Assembly (NCBI GenBank): GCA_964562455.1
Contig: CAZLTN010000024.1
Coordinates: 1 to 61,500, forward strand
Direction: 5' to 3'
Length of the DNA: 61,500 nt
From: Ravibacter sp964562455
Lineage (GTDB): Bacteria > Bacteroidota > Bacteroidia > Cytophagales > Spirosomataceae
Shown here in pieces: positions 8,817-16,670 of this stretch. The position numbers and the translations under genes were made by a program. Position 1 is the first letter of the stretch, and every line of letters starts with the position of its first letter. The notes below the pieces were generated by a model. It saw only the letters and a list, made by a program, of their open reading frames with translations. It did not search any database and was not told the origin of the DNA.

Positions 8817-10577
8817 TTAAACAGAAATCCAGTGATGTATCAGAATGGTCGCGCGCGTCCCCTGCGGAAGGCCTGTAAAGGACAGTTCGAACCCCGGCCC
8901 GGGAAACATCTGGTTGAGCAATCCGATCCGTTCCCGGGTCAGTCGGATTCCATACCCCCTGCTGTCGCCCGGAGATGCTTCAAAACCTTTTCCGTTATCC
9001 TCCACTTCCATTACCAATGTATCGTTCCGGTTGTAAATACGAATCACAATTTCTCCTTTATCCAGGAGATGGGCGACCCCATGCTTCACGGCATTTTCAG
9101 CAAGAGGCTGGAGTAAAAGGGGAGGAAGCTCGACAAGATCGGTGTTTACGGATAGCGTTTCCAGAATGGTGTATCGGAAACCGAAGCGCAGCTGCTCCAT
9201 GCAGAGATAATCGTGCAGCAGCCTTATTTCTCCGGTCAGCGTATTCATCTCCCTTCCGCCGGAGGCCAGAACAGCCCGTGTGAGGGATGCAAATGTGGTC
9301 AGGTAATGACTGGCGGTCTCTACCTCTTTTTTTTGCACAAGATTTTGTCTGGAAGTAATGGCGTTGAACAGGAAATGCGGGTTTAGCTGCCCCCTGATGC
9401 TTTCCAGCTTCATATTGATTTGCTGATTCTGCCGGATCGCTCTTAAAAGCCTGCCTTTCTGATATCGCTGGTACAGTACCAAAGCCAAAGCAATAAGCAG
9501 GAAGGCGCCTATACAATAGGGTAAAATTTCGCGGATGGTAAGCCCGAAAATATCCGTTTGCGGTTCTTCAACTACAAACGGAACTCTTGTTACAACTTGT
9601 TCCGGATGTTTTCCCAGGGCCCCAAGCGGTTGAATCAGGATCTCGTACCGACCAGGCGCACGGATCTGATCCGGACCAATCCTAAAAAAACTCTTGTTGT
9701 GGAAATACCATTCAACCATGGTCGTATCCTTACCCTTTTGATCTTCCCTGATCAGGTAGACTGAATAGGGGACCGTTTCACTGGGTGACACATAGACCGA
9801 TATGGCCCTGACGCTGTCTCTCGCAAAGCTCCAATCCAAAGGGAAACCGTTCAGAGGAAAAGCGCCGTTCTTTTTTGCCAGGCCGGCCGGATTATAATAA
9901 CCATATTCGCTGGCTCCTTCCACCACAATCTGATCTATTCCCGGCTTCCAGCTCTCAGTCCAATCTATTATATAACCGTCCCTGGTTCCATACTCCTTAC
10001 GGCTTGCCACTTCCACCAGTACCCGTTGCTTTTCAAATGAAAACGATCCGATCCGGCCGTAGGGTTCTACTGCACCGTACCGCATTTCAAGGCCGGGTAT
10101 CGGAGACCATGGAACCACTTCAATACTGTCATTCAAAACAACGCGATAATGGTAATCCGCTATATTTGTCTGGTCTATCCCCATCGCAACGATCGTGACC
10201 TCCGAACCTACCGGCAACTGGTAGCTCTTATACGATTTTGAAAAATTGGGCACCCATGCTGAAATCAGGTCGCGGACAGCCAGGATATCCGCAGCGTTGC
10301 TAAACCTGATTCCCAGCAGGATCGGTGATAAAGGTTTGGGGTCAATCAAATGAAATGCCGAAGTGTCGCGGATCACCCTTTTAATATCCTGGATCAGGGT
10401 ATCCGGTATCAGAAAAGAGCTCTCCTGCCGCACCATCGTCCGGCTGTCGGTATAAGTGACCTGGAAAACAAAATTCCCCTCAAATTGGAGGGTATTCCCT
10501 TTATTAGTCTGCATCCATCCTTCCCGGAAAGGAAACAAACCCATTAGCAAGGCAAAAAGAAAACCGATGTTTCGCAT
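8817..10577 (-). CDS. LytS/YehU-type sensor histidine kinase with extracytoplasmic sensor
   Basis: A 586-aa kinase. A signal-like hydrophobic N-terminus is followed by about 320 extracytoplasmic residues of unrecognised type, a transmembrane helix near 350-370 (IGAFLLIALALVL), a short linker, and the His_kinase domain of the LytS class with phospho-acceptor His401 in NPHFLFNA. The ATPase domain shows the N box LQPLAENAVKHG and G box VEDNGKGF. It phosphorylates the LytTR regulator encoded next. The sensor region is not the usual Y_Y_Y or 7TMR type, so the signal is unknown. The gap to the divergent exonuclease gene is 207 bp and holds both promoters. Confidence 0.94.
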   Translation of the reverse strand: MRNIGFLFALLMGLFPFREGWMQTNKGNTLQFEGNFVFQVTYTDSRTMVRQESSFLIPDTLIQDIKRVIRDTSAFHLIDPKPLSPILLGIRFSNAADILAVRDLISAWVPNFSKSYKSYQLPVGSEVTIVAMGIDQTNIADYHYRVVLNDSIEVVPWSPIPGLEMRYGAVEPYGRIGSFSFEKQRVLVEVASRKEYGTRDGYIIDWTESWKPGIDQIVVEGASEYGYYNPAGLAKKNGAFPLNGFPLDWSFARDSVRAISVYVSPSETVPYSVYLIREDQKGKDTTMVEWYFHNKSFFRIGPDQIRAPGRYEILIQPLGALGKHPEQVVTRVPFVVEEPQTDIFGLTIREILPYCIGAFLLIALALVLYQRYQKGRLLRAIRQNQQINMKLESIRGQLNPHFLFNAITSRQNLVQKKEVETASHYLTTFASLTRAVLASGGREMNTLTGEIRLLHDYLCMEQLRFGFRYTILETLSVNTDLVELPPLLLQPLAENAVKHGVAHLLDKGEIVIRIYNRNDTLVMEVEDNGKGFEASPGDSRGYGIRLTRERIGLLNQMFPGPGFELSFTGLPQGTRATILIHHWISV

Positions 10578-10784
10578 TTGGGGCTGCTCGTTACTTCAAC
10601 AAAGTACCGGTGTTTTTCCTTTAGATAAAATGCCTGGTGAGAATCCTGCGGAAAGCAATGAGAATCCGGCACCCCGGCAGGGTACTCCATCCTCTCCCCA
10701 CCTGAAATTATCTGCACAAGAATAGATTTCAGAAAAATCTTCCTTAAATTCCAGAATCCAACATTACCACACTGTCACCAGGTT

Positions 10785-11780
10785 GTGCTCAGATTCACTC
10801 CAAAAGGCATCTATTGTATCCCCGGCCGGTTTTACATCGACCCCTGGCGGCCTGTAGACAGGGCGGTCATCACGCACGGCCACTCCGACCACGCCCGCTG
10901 GGGAATGAAGCAGTACCTCTGCCACCATTATACCGTACCGATACTGAAAAGCCGCATCGGGCCCGATATCGCAGTGCAGGGCATCGGCTACGACGAACTA
11001 ATCACAGTCAATGGCGTGAAAGTCTCCCTCCACCCGGCAGGGCATATCATCGGCTCAGCCCAGGTACGGATGGAATATGAAGGGAAAATCTCTGTCGTTT
11101 CCGGGGATTACAAGATCCAGGATGACGGCTTGTCTACGCCTTTCGAGCTGGTTTCATGCGATGAGTTCGTGACCGAAAGCACTTTCGGACTGCCGATCTA
11201 CAACTGGCTGACGGTCGACCAGCAGAACGACCAGCTCAGGCAATGGGTGCTAAGCAACCAGGCAAACGGGAAAACCTCCGTATTGATAGGTTACTCCCTG
11301 GGCAAAGCGCAGCGTATCATGAAAGCGCTTGAAGGGATCGCGCCGCTGCATGTGCATTATTCCATAGCCCGGCTCAACCAGGCTTACGAAAGCGTCGGGA
11401 TCAGGTTGCCCGATTACCAGGTGGCAGATTTGCGGGAAGATGTAAAATACCTCGACAAAGGCATCGTGATCCTGCCGCCCTCGCTTTTCGACTCCAACAT
11501 AATCCGGAAGATCCCTAACAAGGCCGACGCCATCTGCTCCGGCTGGATGCAAGTGCGCGGCGCCAGAAGATGGCGTAGCGCCGACGCCGGCTTCGCGATC
11601 AGCGACCACGCCGACTGGAACGGCCTGCTGGAAGTAATAAAGGCAACCGGCGCCCAGAAAGTATATGTAACCCACGGTCAAACCGCCGTCTTCACCAAAT
11701 ACCTCAACGAAACCGGCATCCCCGCCGAAGAAATCCGGACAGAATTCGGTGCAGAGGAAGACGAACCAAACGAGCCATAA
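10785..11780 (+). CDS. Ligase-associated DNA exonuclease (MBL fold)
   Basis: A 331-aa metallo-beta-lactamase/beta-CASP type nuclease starting at GTG. Metal ligands are visible: THGHSDH (His31, His33, Asp35, His36), HPAGHIIGSAQV, VSGDYK, and near the end ISDHADW and VTHGQ. This subfamily is encoded with an ATP-dependent DNA ligase in many bacteria and is predicted to trim DNA ends; the ligase gene follows after 53 bp. RNA-processing relatives exist, but the neighbour ligase favours the DNA role. The first residues (RFTPKGIYCIPGRFYIDPW) are typical for the family, supporting the GTG start. Confidence 0.9.
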   Translation: MLRFTPKGIYCIPGRFYIDPWRPVDRAVITHGHSDHARWGMKQYLCHHYTVPILKSRIGPDIAVQGIGYDELITVNGVKVSLHPAGHIIGSAQVRMEYEGKISVVSGDYKIQDDGLSTPFELVSCDEFVTESTFGLPIYNWLTVDQQNDQLRQWVLSNQANGKTSVLIGYSLGKAQRIMKALEGIAPLHVHYSIARLNQAYESVGIRLPDYQVADLREDVKYLDKGIVILPPSLFDSNIIRKIPNKADAICSGWMQVRGARRWRSADAGFAISDHADWNGLLEVIKATGAQKVYVTHGQTAVFTKYLNETGIPAEEIRTEFGAEEDEPNEP

Positions 11781-11784
11781 TTCA

Positions 11785-11833
11785 AACTCTCAACTTTCCA
11801 CTCTCAACTTTCAACTCTCAACTACCAACTACC
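11785..11833 (+). repeat. Heptamer array directly before the DNA ligase start codon
   Basis: Seven tandem 7-mers (AACTCTC, AACTTTC, CACTCTC, AACTTTC, AACTCTC, AACTACC, AACTACC) fill the spacer between the exonuclease stop and the ligase ATG at 11834, with no base left between array and start codon. It has no Shine-Dalgarno sequence. The same heptamer family occurs at 59255-59354. Confidence 0.9.
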
Positions 11834-13414
11834 ATGAAAGCCTTCGCCACCCTGGTCAACGCCCTGGACAGCACCAACAAGACCAACCTCAGGATGGAGG
11901 CGATCGACCATTTCCTGACGGAGGCGGATAGCGGTGACAAGCTGTGGTTCCTGGCGCTGTTTACCGGCAAACGCCCCAAACGGTATGTTGGTACGCCTCT
12001 TATGAAACAGTGGGCAATGGAAGTAGCGCAGATCCCCGAATGGCTGTTCTTCGAATCTTACGCTGCGGTAGGCGACCTGGGCGAAACAATCTCTCTGATA
12101 CTCCCGCAGCCCGCTGCCTACACCGAACGCAGCTTGTCGGAATGGATGCAGCTCATCCTGGCCCTCAAAGACGCATCGGAAGCAGAGAAAAAACAGTTTG
12201 TACTCGAAGCCTGGAACACCCTGCCGTATACCGAGCGATTCATCTTCAACAAGTTATTGGGCGGTAGCTTCAGGGTAGGTGTTTCCGGCCAGACCCTTAT
12301 CAATGCATTGGCCAGGCACTATGGTATAGATACCAATTCGGTTGCGCACAGCATTATGGGCGAATGGAAAATGGAGGAAGTGACTTTTGAAGAGCTCATC
12401 CATGGACGCTATACAGACACTCAATTGTCGAAACCCTACCCTTTCTGCCTGGCCTATGCATTGGAAAAAGAACCGGAAGAACTCGGTGAAGTTGATAATT
12501 GGCAGGCCGAATACAAATGGGACGGTATACGCGGACAGCTCATTAAGAGAAACGGCGAGGTCTTTATCTGGTCGCGGGGTGAAGAACTTGTTACAGAGCA
12601 GTTTCCCGAGGTGAGGGACGATCTCCTGCGATGGAAAGGCGATTTTGTCATCGACGGAGAGCTGCTCGCATACAGCAACCGGCAGGTGCTTAACTTCAGC
12701 GAGCTTCAAAAGCGGCTTAACCGGAAAACATTATCGCGAAAAATACTGGAAGAAGTGCCGGTCGTAGTATTTGCCTATGACCTGCTGGAATGGAATGGCG
12801 AAGACCGGCGGGAACACCCGCTGAAGGAAAGGCGGGCAATGCTTGAACAACTTTTTGAGCAAAACGCGACGTCCTCTCTACAACTGTCGCCCGTAATCGA
12901 CGCTGCTGAATGGGAGACGCTGAAAGGATTGAGAACGCATTCCCGTATCATCAACAGCGAGGGCCTGATGCTGAAGCACCGGGATTCTCCCTATCACACC
13001 GGCAGAAAAAAAGGCGACTGGTGGAAATGGAAGCTCGACCCGCTGACCATCGACGCAGTGCTGATTTATGCCCAGAAAGGCAGCGGCCGGCGCAGCGGTT
13101 ACTACACCGACTATACCTTTGCCGTAAGACAGGGCGATCAGCTCGTTACCATCGCCAAAGCCTACTCCGGGCTTACCGATAAGGAAATACAGGAAGTAAG
13201 TCAGTTTGTTAACCGGAATGCGATCGAGAAATTCGGCCCGGTGCGGACGGTGAAACCGGAGCTTGTTTTTGAAATCGCTTTTGAAGGCATCGGATTCAGC
13301 AGCAGGCACAAGTCGGGCGTCGCCCTGCGCTTCCCGCGTATTGTCAGGTGGAGACGGGATAAAACGGTCGCCGAGATAGACGATATCGAGGATGTGAAAA
13401 AACTGATCAATTGA
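11834..13414 (+). CDS. ATP-dependent DNA ligase
   Basis: A 526-aa ligase that seals nicks using ATP. An N-terminal helical DNA-binding domain (about 1-200) precedes the adenylation domain, whose nucleophile is Lys228 in YKWDGIRGQ (motif I, KxDGxR). Further motifs are DGELLAY (III), EGLMLKH (IV) and DWWKWK (V), and an OB-fold domain ends the protein. It belongs to the bacterial ligase group encoded with an MBL exonuclease, a DEXH helicase and a metallophosphoesterase. Only the exonuclease is adjacent here; the genes downstream are an esterase and a kinase-like protein. It is not the replicative NAD-dependent LigA. Confidence 0.95.
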   Translation: MKAFATLVNALDSTNKTNLRMEAIDHFLTEADSGDKLWFLALFTGKRPKRYVGTPLMKQWAMEVAQIPEWLFFESYAAVGDLGETISLILPQPAAYTERSLSEWMQLILALKDASEAEKKQFVLEAWNTLPYTERFIFNKLLGGSFRVGVSGQTLINALARHYGIDTNSVAHSIMGEWKMEEVTFEELIHGRYTDTQLSKPYPFCLAYALEKEPEELGEVDNWQAEYKWDGIRGQLIKRNGEVFIWSRGEELVTEQFPEVRDDLLRWKGDFVIDGELLAYSNRQVLNFSELQKRLNRKTLSRKILEEVPVVVFAYDLLEWNGEDRREHPLKERRAMLEQLFEQNATSSLQLSPVIDAAEWETLKGLRTHSRIINSEGLMLKHRDSPYHTGRKKGDWWKWKLDPLTIDAVLIYAQKGSGRRSGYYTDYTFAVRQGDQLVTIAKAYSGLTDKEIQEVSQFVNRNAIEKFGPVRTVKPELVFEIAFEGIGFSSRHKSGVALRFPRIVRWRRDKTVAEIDDIEDVKKLIN

Positions 13415-13458
13415 CGGATAAACACTCTGGTGATACCGGCCATCCGATCTAAAAATCT

Positions 13459-13466
13459 TAACTTTG
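13459..13466 (+). promoter_or_regulatory. -7 element upstream of the esterase gene
   Basis: TAACTTTG matches the Bacteroidota -7 consensus TAnnTTTG exactly and lies 28 bp before the GTG start of the esterase. No good TTTG-type -33 element is seen at the expected distance, so strength is uncertain. Confidence 0.45.
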
Positions 13467-13494
13467 AACCTAGTCGCAACCAATCCATTGCTTA

Positions 13495-14322
13495 GTGAGC
13501 AGCAGTTTACACCTTTCCGGAACACATACGAACAACGTTACCAGGACGATTACCCTGCATTCGGCAAATCTTCACCGCAATGTAACCGTCTCTCTTATAC
13601 TTCCCGCTGACTATTCAGCCGGGAAACATACCTACCCTTTGATTATTTTCCAGGATGGCCAGGACTTTCCCGCCCTGCACCTTTCCGAAATGGTAGCCGG
13701 ATTGGTCTCAAAAGGTGAGATTCCCCCTGTTATCATTGCCGGGATACATGCTAATGAAAAACGCATTTACGAATACGGCATAGCTGCCCAGGCCGATTAT
13801 AAAGGAAGAGGCAATAAAGCCGGCGCTCACACCCGTTTCATCACGGATGAGCTGCTGCCCTACCTGGAAGCCTGCTATCCGTTGCAGAATGCCCCGCATA
13901 CCATTGCCGGTTTTTCGCTGGGCGGGTTGATGGCACTCGACATCGCCTGGAACCATCCGGAGCTTTTTTCCCTTACCGGTGTGTTTTCCGGCTCGTTGTG
14001 GTGGCGTCAGAAGGCGTTTGGAGAGGAATATCTTGATTCCGACCGCATTATGCATCGCCAGATTGCTGCAGCATCTCGCAAACCTGACCTGAAATTCTGG
14101 TTTCAGACCGGCACCCTCGACGAAACCTGCGACCGCAACAACGACGGCGTCATCGACTCGATCAGCGATACGCTCGACTGTATTGCAGAGCTTGAAAGAA
14201 AAGGATATCGCTGGAAAGAGGACGTACGCTATCTGGAAATAAAAGGAGGAGAGCACAATCCCGGTACCTGGCGGCAGGCGATGCCCGCGTTTTTAAAATG
14301 GGCTTTGGCTGACCGATACTAA
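13495..14322 (+). CDS. Putative esterase (alpha/beta hydrolase, esterase D type)
   Basis: A 275-aa alpha/beta hydrolase starting at GTG, with no signal peptide. The nucleophile elbow is GFSLGG, and the likely catalytic His is in GGEHNPGTW near residue 250. The region GTLDETCDRNNDGVIDS holds the likely acid and also looks like a Ca-binding loop (DRNNDGVID). The family includes enterochelin esterases and acyl-carbohydrate esterases; the substrate cannot be told. An 80-bp gap with a -7 element separates it from the ligase gene, and the kinase-like gene follows 38 bp later. Confidence 0.82.
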   Translation: MSSSLHLSGTHTNNVTRTITLHSANLHRNVTVSLILPADYSAGKHTYPLIIFQDGQDFPALHLSEMVAGLVSKGEIPPVIIAGIHANEKRIYEYGIAAQADYKGRGNKAGAHTRFITDELLPYLEACYPLQNAPHTIAGFSLGGLMALDIAWNHPELFSLTGVFSGSLWWRQKAFGEEYLDSDRIMHRQIAAASRKPDLKFWFQTGTLDETCDRNNDGVIDSISDTLDCIAELERKGYRWKEDVRYLEIKGGEHNPGTWRQAMPAFLKWALADRY

Positions 14323-14360
14323 CAAACTAAAAGAAAAAGCTAAATTATCTCATTGCCCAA

Positions 14361-14879
14361 ATGAAATATCCCAAACGTCTCTCATCCGGGGCCAATAACA
14401 CTGTAATTGCCCTTTCAGATACAGAAGTTGCCAAACTATACACTGGCGATACCCGGTCTGATATCGGCTCCGAAGCGGAAAAAATGAAATTCGCCAATTC
14501 CGTTAACGAATTGGTAGTGAAATTCATCAGGCTGGATTTTCATGAGGAGCTGCAGGCCGAAATGCTTGTCATGGAAAGGTTGAAGCCTATCGACTTTCGC
14601 GCCTATGAAGTGGAAATCAGGGAATTATGGCTGGATACTTTCGAAGATGAAATGAATCAACTCCATAAGGCAGGGTTTGTACATCGCGATCTCAAGCGGC
14701 CGTCAGGGATAGGCGGACAGGCTTTCGACAATATTCTTCTTACTGAAAAAGGCCTGCGCCTGATCGACGTCGGAATATCGGCCATCAGGTCTCAGACCGG
14801 AGAAAAAATTTTCTCGAAATACCTCGAAACCGAACGCCATGAAATCACTGTCTTCAGGGAATATTTCCTGAATCGATAG
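14361..14879 (+). CDS. Minimal protein-kinase-like protein
   Basis: A 172-aa protein with kinase catalytic-loop features: FVHRDLKRPS (His108, Arg109, Asp110), then after a short GIGGQ insert FDNILL (Asn124), and LIDVGIS (Asp136, Gly138) in the DFG position. An N-lobe Lys (EVAKLY, Lys25) and nearby Glu residues (38-40) could form the usual salt bridge. It is much shorter than the ~260-aa typical kinase: no glycine-rich loop is obvious and the C-lobe after DxG is about 35 residues. It could be an active RIO/Bud32-like mini-kinase or a degenerate one. I do not recognise a named family. Confidence 0.7.
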   Translation: MKYPKRLSSGANNTVIALSDTEVAKLYTGDTRSDIGSEAEKMKFANSVNELVVKFIRLDFHEELQAEMLVMERLKPIDFRAYEVEIRELWLDTFEDEMNQLHKAGFVHRDLKRPSGIGGQAFDNILLTEKGLRLIDVGISAIRSQTGEKIFSKYLETERHEITVFREYFLNR

Positions 14880-14916
14880 CTCCCGGACCCACATCAAAAA
14901 GACCTGAATCCGGGAG
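14880..14916. terminator. Inverted repeat between convergent genes
   Basis: CTCCCGGA (14880-14887) and TCCGGGAG (14909-14916) form an 8-bp perfect stem with a 21-base loop directly after the kinase-like stop codon and before the susD stop on the other strand. There is no clear U-tract, so it is a weak terminator candidate. Confidence 0.4.
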
Positions 14917-14946
14917 TAAAACGCAATACAAGACATCCTCTGCCTC

Positions 14947-16650
14947 TTACCAGCCGGTATTCTGACCCAGCAAAGGCGCTTTTGCCAGCTGGGTCTGGGC
15001 GAACGGGAAACGATACATCTTATCGGAAAATGTCCTGTCCTGAACCGTAAAGTAGGTATAGTTAAAAGGTGCTTCTTCTCCCGTAATCCTTACACCGGTT
15101 ACAGGCTTATTGAAGGATTGCCCGCCCAGTTTCCAGCGACGGACATCGAAGAAACGGTGTTCTTCAAAACAAAGCTCGACACGCCGCTCATTCCGGATCC
15201 TCAGCCGCATGTCCTCCCTGGTAGGCGGCACATAGCCGTTGCCTTTCGCATCCGTGCTTTGCAGGGCCGCCAGCCCGCTTGCATCGGCGCTGAGGCCTCT
15301 TCTTCTTACAGCATTCACCGCATCATAAACCTCCTGCAGCGGCACGGCTCCTATTTCATTAAGCGCCTCTGCATAGTTCAGTAAAATTTCGGCATACCTG
15401 AAAAAGACATACACTCTTCTCGTCGCAGCGGTGTTGGTGGTATTAAGAAACTTCCGCATATAATATCCCGTTGCGGTTGTCCGGTCGACAGCGGCCTGCG
15501 GGTTATTGTCCTTTTTCCCGACGCGTGTGTCGATCCTGACGCCTCTGAAAACAAGATCATGGTGATTGATAAACATGGCAAACCGGTCGTCACGGCCTTT
15601 GTAAGGATATTCCGGATCATATCCTGAACCGGGCTCATGGATATTTTTACCAGTAGCCTTCATTTCAAATGCGTCAACAAGCTCCTGGGTCGGGTTGGTC
15701 CGACCTCTTCCATCGGTATAGCTCGGAGGAGCATTGTTCACGTCGAGAGTTGTCGCCGATAAAGTCTCAGATGCGAAAATTACCTCCCTGTTAAAGGCAA
15801 GAGTTCCGTAATTCCACAGGTTGGGCAATTCCGAAAGGGTAAGGAGCCCGTGTTTTGCTCCCGCCAGCTCAATTACAGCTTTGGCCGCATCTGCCGCCGC
15901 CTGCCATTTACTGATGTCATTTTCGGAATTGTTGAGCGGGCTCGCAGCATATAACAGCGTACGCGATTTCAGCGCCAGAGCCGCCACCTTGGTCGCCCTG
16001 CCTTTTAAGGCCGATCCATGATCGGAGGTCGTTTCGTAGCTGATAAGCGAGGCTGCGCGGTCACAATCGGCTACAATATGGGCTGCTACCTCGTCAAAAG
16101 TATTCCGGGGTAAATCCAGGTTATCCTCAAGAGAAAAAGGCTTATCGGCAATAATAACACCGCCATAGCGCTTCAGAAGCTCGAAATGAAACATCGCCCG
16201 CAGAAAATGCGCCTCCCCTATCAAGGTCTGTTTGGAAAGGGTTGCATCGTCGATCAAAGCGCTTGTTTCGGCATTTTTCAGGAAAATATTGACTGCACGA
16301 AGAGAGCGGTATTGCTGAACATACACGTCGTCGTAAAGGAGCGTAGGGCTCCAGTTGCCGTTATTCAGTACATTTATTGCAGCTCCCGGCAGGGCGCTCA
16401 CCGCCTCATCGCAGCCTGTGGCAAGTCCGAGCTCTCCGTTCAGGTTATACCGGAAATCGGCATTCCCGCCGGCGAGCAGCCCGCGGTAGGCGTTGTTCAG
16501 GAAATTCCGGGCGTGCTCGTTGGAGGCAAAAACCTGCTCTTCGGAGATCGTGCCATCCACTGCGTAATCATATTCAAGGAAATCATTTTTACAGGCAAAG
16601 GTTCCGGCAAGCAGAAAAATTATACCTGCCTGAATTATATATCTGTTCAT
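14947..16650 (-). CDS. SusD/RagB-family lipoprotein (second pair of the tandem locus)
   Basis: A 567-aa SusD protein from the ATG at 16650; two codons upstream there is only a TTG. Signal peptide ends LLAGTFAC (Cys20). SusD features are present: GEAHFLRAMFHFELLKRYGG near 145-165, a central TPR-like part, and C-terminal NERRVELCFEEHRFFDVRRWK. It pairs with the SusC encoded 20 bp upstream and is the last of six genes in the minus-strand locus that begins with a sigma factor at 27211. The glycan is unknown; no hydrolase is adjacent. Confidence 0.94.
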   Translation of the reverse strand: MNRYIIQAGIIFLLAGTFACKNDFLEYDYAVDGTISEEQVFASNEHARNFLNNAYRGLLAGGNADFRYNLNGELGLATGCDEAVSALPGAAINVLNNGNWSPTLLYDDVYVQQYRSLRAVNIFLKNAETSALIDDATLSKQTLIGEAHFLRAMFHFELLKRYGGVIIADKPFSLEDNLDLPRNTFDEVAAHIVADCDRAASLISYETTSDHGSALKGRATKVAALALKSRTLLYAASPLNNSENDISKWQAAADAAKAVIELAGAKHGLLTLSELPNLWNYGTLAFNREVIFASETLSATTLDVNNAPPSYTDGRGRTNPTQELVDAFEMKATGKNIHEPGSGYDPEYPYKGRDDRFAMFINHHDLVFRGVRIDTRVGKKDNNPQAAVDRTTATGYYMRKFLNTTNTAATRRVYVFFRYAEILLNYAEALNEIGAVPLQEVYDAVNAVRRRGLSADASGLAALQSTDAKGNGYVPPTREDMRLRIRNERRVELCFEEHRFFDVRRWKLGGQSFNKPVTGVRITGEEAPFNYTYFTVQDRTFSDKMYRFPFAQTQLAKAPLLGQNTGW

Positions 16651-16670
16651 AACCAACTACGAGTTAAAGA

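Noticed and set aside
9097..9516. Minus-strand 139-codon frame inside the kinase gene
   Set aside because: Out-of-phase shadow of the histidine kinase; the kinase H, N and G boxes are intact in the main frame.
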